A DNA stretch of 64,000 nucleotides, from NCBI GenBank assembly GCA_029210175.1, contig JARGPL010000003.1, forward strand, positions 186,001 through 250,000, written 5' to 3'. The stretch comes from Minwuia sp. (GTDB taxonomy: Bacteria > Pseudomonadota > Alphaproteobacteria > Minwuiales > Minwuiaceae). Made by a program: the position numbers and the translations under genes. Below the pieces are notes generated by a model. That model was not told where the DNA came from, did no database searches, and saw only the letters and a program-made list of their open reading frames with translations. Shown in pieces: positions 47,929 to 56,854 of the stretch; position 1 is the first letter of the stretch, and each line of letters opens with the position of its first letter.

Positions 47929-49962
47929 TCAGCCCCGTTCGCGACGACGGCGACGCCTGCCGCCGCCCGTGCCATCCGGGTTCGGTGCATCCCGCCGGGC
48001 AGGCAGGTCGACGGCAGCGGCGAGATGCGGGAACTGCTCGACCTTGTTGGGCAGGGCCATGGCGTTGACGAAATGCTCCTGAAACTTTGGCTCAAGCGCG
48101 GTCTCGATCTTCTCCACATCCTTCACCAGCTGTTCGACCTCCCGCCGGTGGCCCCGGTTCAGCAGAGCCATGCGCGCGCCGGTTCCGGCCGCATTGCCCA
48201 CTGCAGCGACATGCTTCAGGTCACAATCAGGGATCAGACCAAGCACCATGGCATACTTCGGATCGATGTAGCTGCCGAAGGCACCGGCCAGCCGCACCCG
48301 CTCCACTGATGTGACTTCCAGCTTGTCCATCAGCAGGCGGACACCGGCGTAGAGCGCCGCCTTGGCCAACTGGATGGCGCGGACGTCATTCTGGCTGATG
48401 CTGATCTCCACATCGCCGTGCCAGAGCACGTAGGAATGGGTTCGGCCATCCGCCCGCACCCGGTTGCTCTGCGCCATGCGGGTGCCGTCGATCACGCCAT
48501 CTTCGGTGATGATCCCGGCCAGGAACATCTCGGCGATGGTTTCCACGATGCCTGAGCCGCAGATGCCGGTGACACCGACGGCGGGCACATTGGCGGCAAA
48601 TTCCGGTGAATCGGACCAGTCATCGCACCCGATGACCTTGATGCGCGATTCCAGGGTCACAGGATCGATGCGCACCCGATCGATCGCGCCCGGGGCCGCA
48701 CGCTGACCGCAGGAGATCTCGGCCCCTTCGAACGCCGGACCGGTGGGGGAGGAACAGGCAAGCACCCGCTCCCGATTGCCCAGCACGATCTCCGCATTGG
48801 TGCCGATGTCGACCAGCAGGGTCAGCGCATCCGCCTTGTGAGGGGCTTCGGCCAGGGTGGCAGCGGCGGCATCCGCGCCCACATGTCCCGCGATGCAGGG
48901 CAGCACGTAGACCTGCGCGCCCTGATGCAGCGTCAGTCCAATATCGCGGGCAGGCAGTACAACCGGTCCGGAAACCGCCAGCGCGAAGGGTGCCCCGCCC
49001 AGTTCCCGCGGATCGATGCCGAGGAACAGGTGGTGCATGACCGGGTTGGCGACAAAGGTCGCTTCCATGATCTCCGCCACCGTTGCGTCGGCTTGCCCGG
49101 CGACCTTGGTGGCCAGACCATTCACGGCCCCGCGCACGGCATCGATCAGGTCCGGCAGGCCCTCCGGATTCATCATGACGTAGGACACGCGGCTCATCAG
49201 ATCCTCACCGAACCGGACCTGCGGATTGGACGTGCCAGCGGACGCGACCGTGCGGCCACTCATCAGGTCGATCAGGTGGGCCGCGATGGTGGTCGAGCCG
49301 ATATCCACCGCCAGACCGAACAGCCTTTCGCGGAATCCGGGCCACAGACCGGTCATCAGTGGACCTGCGCCATCGTCATGGACCGCCGCCGTCACCTTCC
49401 AGCCGCCATCGCGCAGGATGCGCTGCAACTGTGCCAGCAGGGGCGGGTCGATCCGGATGTCCGTGATGCCCCATTCAGCAGCAATCGCCGCCTTCAGGCG
49501 ATCCAGATCCCCCAGCGGATTGGCCATGTCAGGCTCCACCACCTCGACAAGGACCAGCCGGGTGGCGGGATCGCGTTCGATGTCGCGCACCTCTGCCCGT
49601 TTCCGAACGACCTGGGCATTGATCGCCGAATCCGTCGGCACGTCGATCACCAGATCGCCCAGCACCCGGGCCTGGCAGCTCAACCGGCGATCTGCGGGCA
49701 AGGGTCGACGCCTGGTGAAACGCTTCTCCGTCTCGTCGACCGTGGACAGGTGGTCCAGCGACGAGGTGATCTTGTGCTTGGCAAACTGCCCGGCCGTCGG
49801 CGTCACCTGACAGCGACCGCAGATGCCGCGTCCACCGCAGACGCTTTCCACATAGACCCCAAGCGAGCGCGCTGCATCCAGCACCGGCGTGCCATGGGGG
49901 AAGCGGCCACGCCGACCACTCGGCATGAACAGCACAAGCGCGTCCACGGATGTGTCCGTCAT
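47929..49962 (-). CDS. ASKHA/ferredoxin-domain protein, corrinoid activation (DUF4445, RACo-like)
   Basis: A 677-residue protein with an N-terminal plant-type [2Fe-2S] ferredoxin domain (VESVCGGRGICGRC, then LSCQA) and a C-terminal actin-like ATPase (ASKHA) domain with FGLAVDIGSTTIAAHLIDL, LLVDIGTNAEIVLG and GICGSGIVE. Proteins of this kind reductively reactivate cob(II)alamin in corrinoid methyltransferases. The ATG at 49962 gives the ferredoxin domain directly. The C-terminus ends in an unusual poly-Arg tract (GGGRRRRRRERG). It follows the methyltransferase gene by 19 bp. Confidence 0.9.
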   Translation of the reverse strand: MTDTSVDALVLFMPSGRRGRFPHGTPVLDAARSLGVYVESVCGGRGICGRCQVTPTAGQFAKHKITSSLDHLSTVDETEKRFTRRRPLPADRRLSCQARVLGDLVIDVPTDSAINAQVVRKRAEVRDIERDPATRLVLVEVVEPDMANPLGDLDRLKAAIAAEWGITDIRIDPPLLAQLQRILRDGGWKVTAAVHDDGAGPLMTGLWPGFRERLFGLAVDIGSTTIAAHLIDLMSGRTVASAGTSNPQVRFGEDLMSRVSYVMMNPEGLPDLIDAVRGAVNGLATKVAGQADATVAEIMEATFVANPVMHHLFLGIDPRELGGAPFALAVSGPVVLPARDIGLTLHQGAQVYVLPCIAGHVGADAAAATLAEAPHKADALTLLVDIGTNAEIVLGNRERVLACSSPTGPAFEGAEISCGQRAAPGAIDRVRIDPVTLESRIKVIGCDDWSDSPEFAANVPAVGVTGICGSGIVETIAEMFLAGIITEDGVIDGTRMAQSNRVRADGRTHSYVLWHGDVEISISQNDVRAIQLAKAALYAGVRLLMDKLEVTSVERVRLAGAFGSYIDPKYAMVLGLIPDCDLKHVAAVGNAAGTGARMALLNRGHRREVEQLVKDVEKIETALEPKFQEHFVNAMALPNKVEQFPHLAAAVDLPARRDAPNPDGTGGGRRRRRRERG

Positions 49963-49981
49963 TGGTTCATGCAGTCCCTGG

Positions 49982-50905
49982 TCAAGCTGCCGTGCGGCGG
50001 CGACGCTCGCTGCCCCGGCGGCTGCGGCGGCCTTCCCCCTCACCACCCGAAGGGGTCGCGCTGGGATCACGGTTGGCGTTCAGCCAGGTCCGGCAGTCGG
50101 GGTCGAAGCCATTCAGGACATTGGCCGCGCGAATGGCGTTCATGTCTTCCACATGAAGCGGGTTCATGATGGCCGAGGTCATGCCCATGGCCGATGCCAT
50201 CGACAGGAAGTGACCGTTCATCACCCGGCGGTTCGGCAGGCCGAAACTGATGTTGGATGCGCCACAGGTGGTGTTGACCTTCAACTCCTCGCGCAGTTTG
50301 CGCAGCAGCTGAAACACCTGGCGTCCGGCATCGTTCATGGCACCAACAGGCATGACCAGCGGGTCAACGACCACATCCTCGCGCGGGATGCCATAGTCAG
50401 CCGCGCGCTCGACAATCTTCCTTGCCACCGCGTAGCGGACATCCGGGTCGGTGGAGATGCCGGTCTCGTCATTGGAGATCGCCACCACCGCGGCGCCATG
50501 CTTCTTCACCAGCGGCAGGACCCGGTCGAGGGATTCATCCTCACCTGTCACAGAATTCACCAGTGCCTTGCCCTGATAGACGGAAAGCCCGGCCTCCAGC
50601 GCATCGATGATGGATGAATCGATCGACAGGGGCACATCGACCAGCGACTGCACCAGTTGAATGGTCTCGGCCAGGATGCGCGGCTCATCAGCCAGCGGGA
50701 TGCCTGCGTTCACGTCCAGCATGGTTGCACCGGCAGCCACCTGCGCCAGCGCATCGGCCTGCACGCGGCTGTAGTCGCCTTCCTTCATCTCTGCGGCGAG
50801 CAGCTTGCGACCGGTCGGATTGATCCGCTCCCCGATGACACAGAAAGGCTGATCAAAGCCGATGAGGATCTCGCGCCTGGCGGAACTGATGAGTGTGCGG
50901 GTCAT
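49982..50905 (-). CDS. methyltetrahydrofolate:corrinoid methyltransferase (pterin-binding, MtgA/AcsE-like)
   Basis: A 307-residue TIM-barrel pterin-binding protein of the dihydropteroate synthase superfamily. VIGERINPTGRKLLAAEM, AGATMLDVNAGIP and NTTCGASNISFGLPNRR are as in methyltransferases moving a methyl group between corrinoid and tetrahydrofolate, rather than in folate synthesis. The last ~25 residues are an Arg/Gly/Ser-rich tail (RRSRRGSERRRRTAA) outside the fold. Its start overlaps the reductase stop by 4 nt. Direction in vivo is probably demethylation onto H4folate. Confidence 0.9.
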   Translation of the reverse strand: MTRTLISSARREILIGFDQPFCVIGERINPTGRKLLAAEMKEGDYSRVQADALAQVAAGATMLDVNAGIPLADEPRILAETIQLVQSLVDVPLSIDSSIIDALEAGLSVYQGKALVNSVTGEDESLDRVLPLVKKHGAAVVAISNDETGISTDPDVRYAVARKIVERAADYGIPREDVVVDPLVMPVGAMNDAGRQVFQLLRKLREELKVNTTCGASNISFGLPNRRVMNGHFLSMASAMGMTSAIMNPLHVEDMNAIRAANVLNGFDPDCRTWLNANRDPSATPSGGEGEGRRSRRGSERRRRTAA

Positions 50906-51813
50906 GAACGGGCCTCGATCTGGATCGGCTGGGTGTCAGTGGCGACGGGCAGGCCGTTGACCCAGCTGCCGCGCTCATGCAGCCACTCACTGGTCTTCTT
51001 CAGCCCGCCAAACGGGAAGACATGCATCTGGCGCACGGGACCTGCCGGATTGGCGGCCCATGCGGCTTCCAGCGGTTCGACGACCGGCTCCGGCGAGAAG
51101 CCGGTGGCCAGCGCGGTGATGGAACTGGCGCGCTTGCGCAGGAAGCCCAGCGACGCCCCGACACCACACATGGCGGCATACTTCAGCAAGGTCGTCAGCT
51201 TTGACGGGCCTGCGACCCCCATGTGAACCGGCAGACGGTTGCCCGCCGCCGTGATGCGGTTGGCCCAGCGAATGAAGCTGTCGGCGTCGAAACCGAACTG
51301 GGTGACGATGTAGAGTTCCGCATCCGTGCGCGCGGCGAAATCATTCTTCTGCTGGATCGCGAGATCGAGCACGGCGTCGGAGATGTCGGGGCTGCCTTCC
51401 GGATGACCGGCGACACCGATGCGGGTGTAGCCGTAGCGGTCGAAGACGCCGCTTTCCAGCATCTCGATGGAGGCGGAGATCGGTCCCTGCTGCCGGTCGG
51501 GGCTGCCGGCGATGACCAGCGCCTCGTTCACGCCCGCTTCCTCCGAAAATGCCCGGACACGGGCTTCGAACGCTTCCCAGGATGGCTGACGGCGGGCGGC
51601 CACGTGCGGCACCGCGACAAAGCCGCAGTCCTGCAGTGCGCGGGCGGCACGCACCAGTCGGCTGGTGTCATCCGTGCCCAGGTCGGTCAGATAGACCCGG
51701 GTGTTCACCGGGAACAGGCCAGCCAGGTCGGCGGTGTCCTGCACCTGCTTCGGCGTGGCCTCGATGGACGCACCAATGCGCGGCGTGCCGCCAAAGCGGA
51801 TCATGTCAGACAT
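50902..51813 (-). CDS. methylenetetrahydrofolate reductase (MetF-family)
   Basis: A 303-residue FAD-dependent barrel of the MTHFR family: ASIEATPKQVQDTADLAG at the N-terminus, EALVIAGSPDRQQG, TRIGVAGHPEGSPD and IVTQFGFDADSFIRWAN. It interconverts methyl- and methylene-H4folate. In this setting it should oxidise the methyl group arriving from the corrinoid methyltransferase. The ATG at 51813 overlaps the upstream gene's stop by 8 nt. It is shorter and more divergent than the biosynthetic MetF, fitting a catabolic paralogue. Confidence 0.9.
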   Translation of the reverse strand: MSDMIRFGGTPRIGASIEATPKQVQDTADLAGLFPVNTRVYLTDLGTDDTSRLVRAARALQDCGFVAVPHVAARRQPSWEAFEARVRAFSEEAGVNEALVIAGSPDRQQGPISASIEMLESGVFDRYGYTRIGVAGHPEGSPDISDAVLDLAIQQKNDFAARTDAELYIVTQFGFDADSFIRWANRITAAGNRLPVHMGVAGPSKLTTLLKYAAMCGVGASLGFLRKRASSITALATGFSPEPVVEPLEAAWAANPAGPVRQMHVFPFGGLKKTSEWLHERGSWVNGLPVATDTQPIQIEARS

Positions 51814-52108
51814 TGGCGTAGCCCCCATTGGTGATGAAGATGTTCAGTTCTTCCTGGGAAAAGTCGGATTCCAGCACAGCAGCGGCCTGCGCCGCTTCCT
51901 GTTCCAGATCATCGCTGCAAGTCTCGGGGTCGCCGCGCCGCCAGGCCTCGAGATAGGCCTCGGAATCCTGCGCACCGACCTTCATGGCAGTGCGGTCGAT
52001 CGCCTTGATGAAACGCTCCGGCAATTCGACGGTCGCACGCTTGCGTCCCTTGCGCACGATCACCTGCGCCGGAATATCCCGCCAGTAGACAACGACTCTT
52101 TCGGCCAT
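51806..52108 (-). CDS. small 'virulence factor' family protein of corrinoid C1 clusters
   Basis: A 100-residue protein, VVVYWRDIPAQVIVRKGRKR near the N-terminus and ESDFSQEELNIFITNGGY at the C-terminus. It belongs to the small family named 'virulence factor' in domain databases, which I know as a neighbour of methylenetetrahydrofolate reductase and corrinoid genes in alphaproteobacteria. The name is historical; no virulence role is implied and the real function is unknown. First gene of the minus-strand C1 operon. Confidence 0.75.
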   Translation of the reverse strand: MAERVVVYWRDIPAQVIVRKGRKRATVELPERFIKAIDRTAMKVGAQDSEAYLEAWRRGDPETCSDDLEQEAAQAAAVLESDFSQEELNIFITNGGYANV

Positions 52109-52266
52109 TTGCTTCAGCCCCGATAAAGGAACGCTCTGACATCACTATGGGCGTCGGTTTCGGGGGCATCATTGCTTCTGCACGACCAGCCGGAGTCGTT
52201 TTCGCGACAGAATGGCAGGAAACGTAGAGCAGCCACAGGATATGCGCGTGCTTGCATGGCCCTTTA

Positions 52267-52287
52267 TTTAACTATATGTTTAATTAA
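52267..52287. promoter_or_regulatory. AT-rich near-palindrome upstream of the DUF899 gene
   Basis: TTTAAC-TATAT-GTTTAA is a near-symmetric AT-rich element in a GC-rich background, directly upstream of the DUF899 gene and in the divergent region facing the C1 operon. It resembles the kind of site bound by ArsR-type repressors and also holds a plausible -10 (TATATG). No ArsR gene is present in the window. Confidence 0.4.
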
Positions 52288-52313
52288 TGTCGACGTTTCA
52301 GGGACACTGCCCG

Positions 52314-52970
52314 ATGAGCATGAAATTTCCGAATGAGAGCGCAACCTATCGCGCGGCGCGCAACCGCCTGCTGGACGCCGAAGCTGACCTGCGCCAGCGA
52401 ACGGAAGATGTGGCCGCACTGCGCCGGGCCCTGCCACCGGGTGGCGATATCCCGGAAGACTACGGGTTCCATGATGCGGATGGCGCGCAAACGCCGCTGA
52501 GCAGCCTGTTCGCCGACGGCCAGGACACGCTGGCCCTCTACAGCTTCATGCTCGCCCCGGATGCGACTGTACCCTGCCCCATGTGTACCGGGTTCGTTGA
52601 TGCGCTCGACGGTGCGGCACCGCACATCCGCGCCCGTATGGGACTGGAGGTCGGCATCGGCGGAACCTGCGCTCAGGCTCGGGAATTGAAGGCGGCACGC
52701 GGCTGGCAAGACATTCGCGTCCTGTCGTTTGCCGGCACCACCTACAACCGCGCCTATCATGGGGAGGGACCGGACGGGTCCCAGTGGCCGATGCTGAACG
52801 TGTTTCAGCGGCAGGGTCAGACAATCCGGCATTTCTGGTCGACGGAGCTTTTCCGGCACGACTGGGGCGGTCATCCGCGCCACATGGATCCCGCCTGGCC
52901 GCTCTGGACGTTCCTCGACTGGTCACCCGCCGGCCGCGGCGACTTCTTTCCGTCGCTCAACTATGACTGA
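52314..52970 (+). CDS. DUF899 thioredoxin-fold protein
   Basis: A 218-residue DUF899 protein, thioredoxin-like. The VPCPMCTGFVDALDG segment is the family's cysteine motif, and GWQDIRVLSFAGTTYNRAY and the C-terminal WPLWTFLDWSPAGRGDFFPS are typical. No signal peptide. I chose the ATG at 52314, with AGGGA about 10 nt upstream; the ATG at 52287 lies inside the AT-rich regulatory element and lacks a ribosome binding site. Function unknown; relatives are often under ArsR control. Confidence 0.85.
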   Translation: MSMKFPNESATYRAARNRLLDAEADLRQRTEDVAALRRALPPGGDIPEDYGFHDADGAQTPLSSLFADGQDTLALYSFMLAPDATVPCPMCTGFVDALDGAAPHIRARMGLEVGIGGTCAQARELKAARGWQDIRVLSFAGTTYNRAYHGEGPDGSQWPMLNVFQRQGQTIRHFWSTELFRHDWGGHPRHMDPAWPLWTFLDWSPAGRGDFFPSLNYD

Positions 52971-52987
52971 AACATGCGGCGGATCGA

Positions 52988-54667
52988 TCAGTCCTGCTCG
53001 ACCTCGACCCGGTTGCGCCCGTTGGCCTTTGCCCGATAGAGCGCCTCATCAGCGCGCTTGATCGCATGTTCGACGGTTGTCTCCCCGTCCCTGTACAGGC
53101 TGACACCCAGGCTGACCGTAAAGCCGAACATCTGGCCATCATGGCGGATCTCCGCATTCGCCAGAGACGTCCGGATTCGTTCAGCCACCCGCTTCGCGCC
53201 CTCAAGACCGGTTTCAGGCAGCAGGATCGCAAACTCCTCCCCCCCGATGCGACCCAGCAGGTCGATCGGTTGCCGCAGGCACTTGGAGACGATGACCGCA
53301 AACTGCTTCAGGGCCACATCACCGCCAGCATGACCGTGGCGGTCATTGACAGTCTTGAAATGATCGATGTCGCAGACCAGCACCGCCAGGCCGTGGCCAT
53401 AACGGGCCGCCCGCTTCACCTCCGCATCCGCAATCCGCCCGAAACGGTTCCGGTTGGACAGGCCGGTCAGGGCATCGGTATCCGCTGCCCTGCGCAGCTC
53501 GTTCTCCAACTGCTTCTGCATGGTCATGTCGCGCACGACCGCACCTATGCCGCGCAACTCGCCATCATCGCCCCGCAAGGCGGTTGACCGCAGCTCCATC
53601 GGGATGCGCTGGCCATTCTTGTGCAGGGCCTCGGTCTCGATGACCACGGGGCTGCTGCTGGCATGCACTTCGCGAATATACTTGGCCATAAGTCCGACCC
53701 GGTCGTTGGGCCGCAGCATGGCACTCGACTTGTTCATCATCTCGGCAGGCGTGTGGCCATAGACCCGTTCGCAGGCGCTGTTGACATAACCGATCGTCCC
53801 GTCGGGTCGAATATGGAACACGGGATCGCTCAGGTTCTCGACGAGATCGGCGAGCAGCCTGGCACGTTCTCCGGCCGCCCGCTCCCGTTCCTCCAGCGCC
53901 AGCCTGTCGCTGATGTCATAGGAAACACTGGCCAGCGCCGTCACCTTGCCTGAATCGTCGATCAGCGGCGTCACCCGCAAGGAAACCGGGATGCGGATAC
54001 CGTCGCCGCGCCGCCGCCAGGTCTCGATCTCCACCGGGCGCTCGGTCCGGATGACTTCATCGCCAAAGGCGATCATGCGTTCGAGTTCGGTTTCGGGAAT
54101 GAATATCCGGTTGGACTGCCCCAGCATCTCCTCCCGCGTCATCCGATAGAGGTCGCAGGCGGCCTGGTTGCAGTAGATGATGCGGCGCTCCAGGCTGACC
54201 AGGATGATCGCGTCCATCGAACGGTCAAGCAGCAGACTGAGGTGATCGGCGCGTTTTTCGGTCTCGCGCTCTGCCGTGACATCCTGGGCCGTGCCCACCC
54301 GAAGATGTACCGAACCGTCCGGGTTCTTCAGCGTACGCGTTGTCCATGACAGATGCACCGTCCTGCCGGTCTTGGACAGCCAGCGGCTTTCGAACTTGCT
54401 GCCTTCTGCGCTGACATCTCCCTCGGCGAAGAAGGCGCGTGCCTGCTCCTGCTCCGCAGGCAGTCTGAATGCCCAGACCTTGCGGCCCACCGCCTCCTGA
54501 AACGAGTATCCCGTGGCGCGGGAAAAGGCGTGATTCAGCCAGACAAGCGTGCCGTCGGGCCGCACAGCCGTGAAGATGGCGTCAGTCGTATCGACCAACG
54601 CCTCCAGGAATATGCGCTCATCCAGACCATCATCCGGAAGCTGGTGGCTTGCAGAAATCACATGCAT
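52988..54667 (-). CDS. diguanylate cyclase with three PAS domains
   Basis: A 559-residue signalling protein making cyclic di-GMP from GTP. Three PAS domains lie at about 20-140, 145-255 and 270-385, each ending in a PAC-type segment such as VGTAQDVTAERETEK. A C-terminal GGDEF domain (about 395-555) has the active motif GGEEF at 475-479. The inhibitory I-site position five residues upstream reads QPID, not R-x-x-D, so product inhibition is probably absent. There are no membrane helices, so it is a cytosolic sensor. Its signal is unknown. Confidence 0.92.
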   Translation of the reverse strand: MHVISASHQLPDDGLDERIFLEALVDTTDAIFTAVRPDGTLVWLNHAFSRATGYSFQEAVGRKVWAFRLPAEQEQARAFFAEGDVSAEGSKFESRWLSKTGRTVHLSWTTRTLKNPDGSVHLRVGTAQDVTAERETEKRADHLSLLLDRSMDAIILVSLERRIIYCNQAACDLYRMTREEMLGQSNRIFIPETELERMIAFGDEVIRTERPVEIETWRRRGDGIRIPVSLRVTPLIDDSGKVTALASVSYDISDRLALEERERAAGERARLLADLVENLSDPVFHIRPDGTIGYVNSACERVYGHTPAEMMNKSSAMLRPNDRVGLMAKYIREVHASSSPVVIETEALHKNGQRIPMELRSTALRGDDGELRGIGAVVRDMTMQKQLENELRRAADTDALTGLSNRNRFGRIADAEVKRAARYGHGLAVLVCDIDHFKTVNDRHGHAGGDVALKQFAVIVSKCLRQPIDLLGRIGGEEFAILLPETGLEGAKRVAERIRTSLANAEIRHDGQMFGFTVSLGVSLYRDGETTVEHAIKRADEALYRAKANGRNRVEVEQD

Positions 54668-54725
54668 GCTCCAAATGCTGAACGTCAGGCGTGAAGATTT
54701 CGTTTACCAGCGCAGTATCGCAACG

Positions 54726-54753
54726 AAAAAGGGCGACCCTGACAGACCGCCCT
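54726..54753 (-). terminator. rho-independent terminator after the ABC substrate-binding gene
   Basis: Read on the minus strand, AGGGCG and CGCCCT (54753-54748 and 54735-54730) form a stem followed by TTTTTC. It lies about 40 bp after the substrate-binding protein stop and upstream of the diguanylate cyclase start, so it separates the two genes. Confidence 0.8.
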
Positions 54754-54794
54754 CTCCGTGTTCTTCAAGTGTCGGCAAGTATCAGCCACAAGGG

Positions 54795-56018
54795 TCAGTC
54801 GATGTCGTCCTTCGGGCGGATCTTGTTGACGACATCCGGGCCCGGCAGGACGTCCTGGCCGGACACATAGCGCCAGCCGACCATTTCCCCCACGCCATCC
54901 CGCTGCAAGGTGCGACCGACATAGGCACCCATGGTGGACTGATGGTCCACACGGCGGAAATAGATGGTCCCCAGCGGGGATTCAAAGCCGAGGCCACGGA
55001 ATGCCTGAAGCAGCAGTTCCGTCTTGACCGTCTTGCCCTTCTCGATGGCCGCCGCGATGGCCTGGATGGTGACGTAGCCGACCAGGGAACCGGTCTTCGG
55101 GTTCTCGCCCCAGCGGTCCTGATAGGCCTTGACGAACTTCTTGTGCTCCGGCTTCTCGATATCGTTCCAGGGATAGCCGGTGACGATCCAGCCGTTCGGC
55201 GCTTCGTCACCCAGCGGCTCCAGATACTCGGGCTCACCCGTCAGCAGGCTGACAACTTCGCGCTCCTCGAACAGGCCCCGCAGGTTGCCTTCCCGCACGA
55301 AGGCGGCGAGGTCGCCACCGAAGGTGACATTGAAGATGCCGTCCGGCTTGGACGATTCCAGTGCACGCACGGTGACACCGGCATCGATCTTGTTCAGTGC
55401 CGGCCATTGTTCCTCGACGAACTCGACCTCCGGCTTCAGCCGCTTCAGCTCTTCCCGGAAGACCGCAACGGCATCCTGACCATACTTGTAGTTCGGTGCG
55501 ATGGTGGCCCAGCGCACGGCGTCCAGATTGGCGGCTTCACGCGCCAGGATCGCCGACTGCACATAGGTGGAGGGCCGCAGGCGGAAGGTGTAGCGATTGC
55601 CCTTGGACCAGACTAGCGCATCCGTCAGCGGCTCCGCCGCAACGAACACGACCTGCTTTTGAGCCGCAAAGTCACTGACCGCCAGGCCGATATGGGAAAA
55701 GAAGGTGCCGGCGAACAGATCGACACGCTCACGGCTCAACAGTTCCTCGGCGATCTTCACCGCGTTGCCCGGCTTGCCACCATCGTCACGGCTGATCACT
55801 TCCAGCTGACGCCCGATGACGCCACCCGCAGCATTGATCTCCTCAACCGCCATTTCCCAGCCCTTCTTGTAGGGTTCGGTGAAGGCGGGAAGAGCGGAAT
55901 AGCTGTTGATCTCGCCGATACGAATCGGCCCCTCATCCTGTGCGATGGCACCTGTCAGGGTCACTGCAACCGCAGCGGCCCCGACAAAGGTCCCAAGCAC
56001 GCTTCTGCGCGTCAGCAT
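54795..56018 (-). CDS. ABC transporter substrate-binding protein, branched-chain amino acid type
   Basis: A 407-residue periplasmic binding protein of the LivJ/type I fold. The signal peptide MLTRRSVLGTFVGAAAVAVT carries a twin-arginine-like RR and ends near AIAQ; the mature protein starts DEGPIRIGEINSYSALPAF. EEINAAGGVIGRQLEVISRDDGGK is split into the typical family segments EEINAAGG and DDGGK. I chose the ATG at 56018, with GGAG 7 nt upstream, over the ATG at 56030. No permease or ATPase genes are adjacent, so it is an orphan binding protein. Family ligands range from amino acids to amides and aromatic acids. Confidence 0.88.
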   Translation of the reverse strand: MLTRRSVLGTFVGAAAVAVTLTGAIAQDEGPIRIGEINSYSALPAFTEPYKKGWEMAVEEINAAGGVIGRQLEVISRDDGGKPGNAVKIAEELLSRERVDLFAGTFFSHIGLAVSDFAAQKQVVFVAAEPLTDALVWSKGNRYTFRLRPSTYVQSAILAREAANLDAVRWATIAPNYKYGQDAVAVFREELKRLKPEVEFVEEQWPALNKIDAGVTVRALESSKPDGIFNVTFGGDLAAFVREGNLRGLFEEREVVSLLTGEPEYLEPLGDEAPNGWIVTGYPWNDIEKPEHKKFVKAYQDRWGENPKTGSLVGYVTIQAIAAAIEKGKTVKTELLLQAFRGLGFESPLGTIYFRRVDHQSTMGAYVGRTLQRDGVGEMVGWRYVSGQDVLPGPDVVNKIRPKDDID

Positions 56019-56136
56019 GGTTTGCTCCATGATATATTGACGCGCCGCGCAAACGTGGCACGGCGCAATTCACCCGTGAATCTGGACGAAACGACCGAAT
56101 GCCGCAACCCCTGCGTGATCGTGGTCACAGGTCAGA

Positions 56137-56826
56137 TCAGGTCTGCGGTGTCCTGACACCAAAGATTGCCGTGCCCACGCGGACAAGCGTGGCCCCGAAC
56201 TGGATGGCGATTTCGTAGTCCGCACTCATCCCCATGGACAGGCCCCGCAGCCCGTTGCGCTCCGCGATCTTCGCCAGCAACGCGAAGTGCGGCGCCGGTT
56301 CCTGATCTGCAGGGGGAATGCACATCAGCCCGGCCAGCGGCAGGTCATGCACGGACCGGCATTTCTCGATGAAGGCATCGGCATCGGCGGGCAATACGCC
56401 CGATTTCTGGGGTTCCTCACCTGTGTTGACCTGGATGTAGCAATCCGGTCGACGACCGGTCTGCGCCATCGCCCGCGCTGCCGCTGCGGCGACCTTCTCG
56501 CGGTCAATGGAATGGATGACGTCGAACAGGGCCACCGCACCGGCGACCTTGCGGCTCTGCAACCCGCCGATCATGTGCAGTTCGGTATCCGGATGCCGGT
56601 CACGCAGGCCTGGCCATTTCTCCTCCGCTTCCTGCAGCCGGTTTTCTCCGAACAGGCGCTGACCGGCAGCGATGGCCGGGACGATGTGATCCGCCGGATG
56701 GGTCTTGGAAACGGCAATCAGGGATACGGTCGCCGGGTCGCGGCCGGCACTGCGGGCGGCGGTGGCAATGCGGTCCTGCACTTCCTGCAGGGCCTGTGCG
56801 ATGTCATGGTCTGGCTGGTCATTCAT
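56137..56826 (-). CDS. YggS-family PLP homeostasis protein
   Basis: A 229-residue PLP-binding protein (PLPBP/YggS/PROSC family) with a single TIM-barrel domain. The Lys that binds PLP is in VSLIAVSKTHPADHI (about residue 41), and GENRLQEAEEKWPGL, LHMIGGLQSRKV and GLSMGMSADYEIAI are the family motifs. It buffers pyridoxal phosphate and has no known enzymatic activity. Its start lies about 30 bp from the ThiE-like gene's start on the opposite strand, so they share a promoter region. Confidence 0.94.
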   Translation of the reverse strand: MNDQPDHDIAQALQEVQDRIATAARSAGRDPATVSLIAVSKTHPADHIVPAIAAGQRLFGENRLQEAEEKWPGLRDRHPDTELHMIGGLQSRKVAGAVALFDVIHSIDREKVAAAAARAMAQTGRRPDCYIQVNTGEEPQKSGVLPADADAFIEKCRSVHDLPLAGLMCIPPADQEPAPHFALLAKIAERNGLRGLSMGMSADYEIAIQFGATLVRVGTAIFGVRTPQT

Positions 56827-56854
56827 GGGGACAGGGAATCACGGTGTGGGCAAG

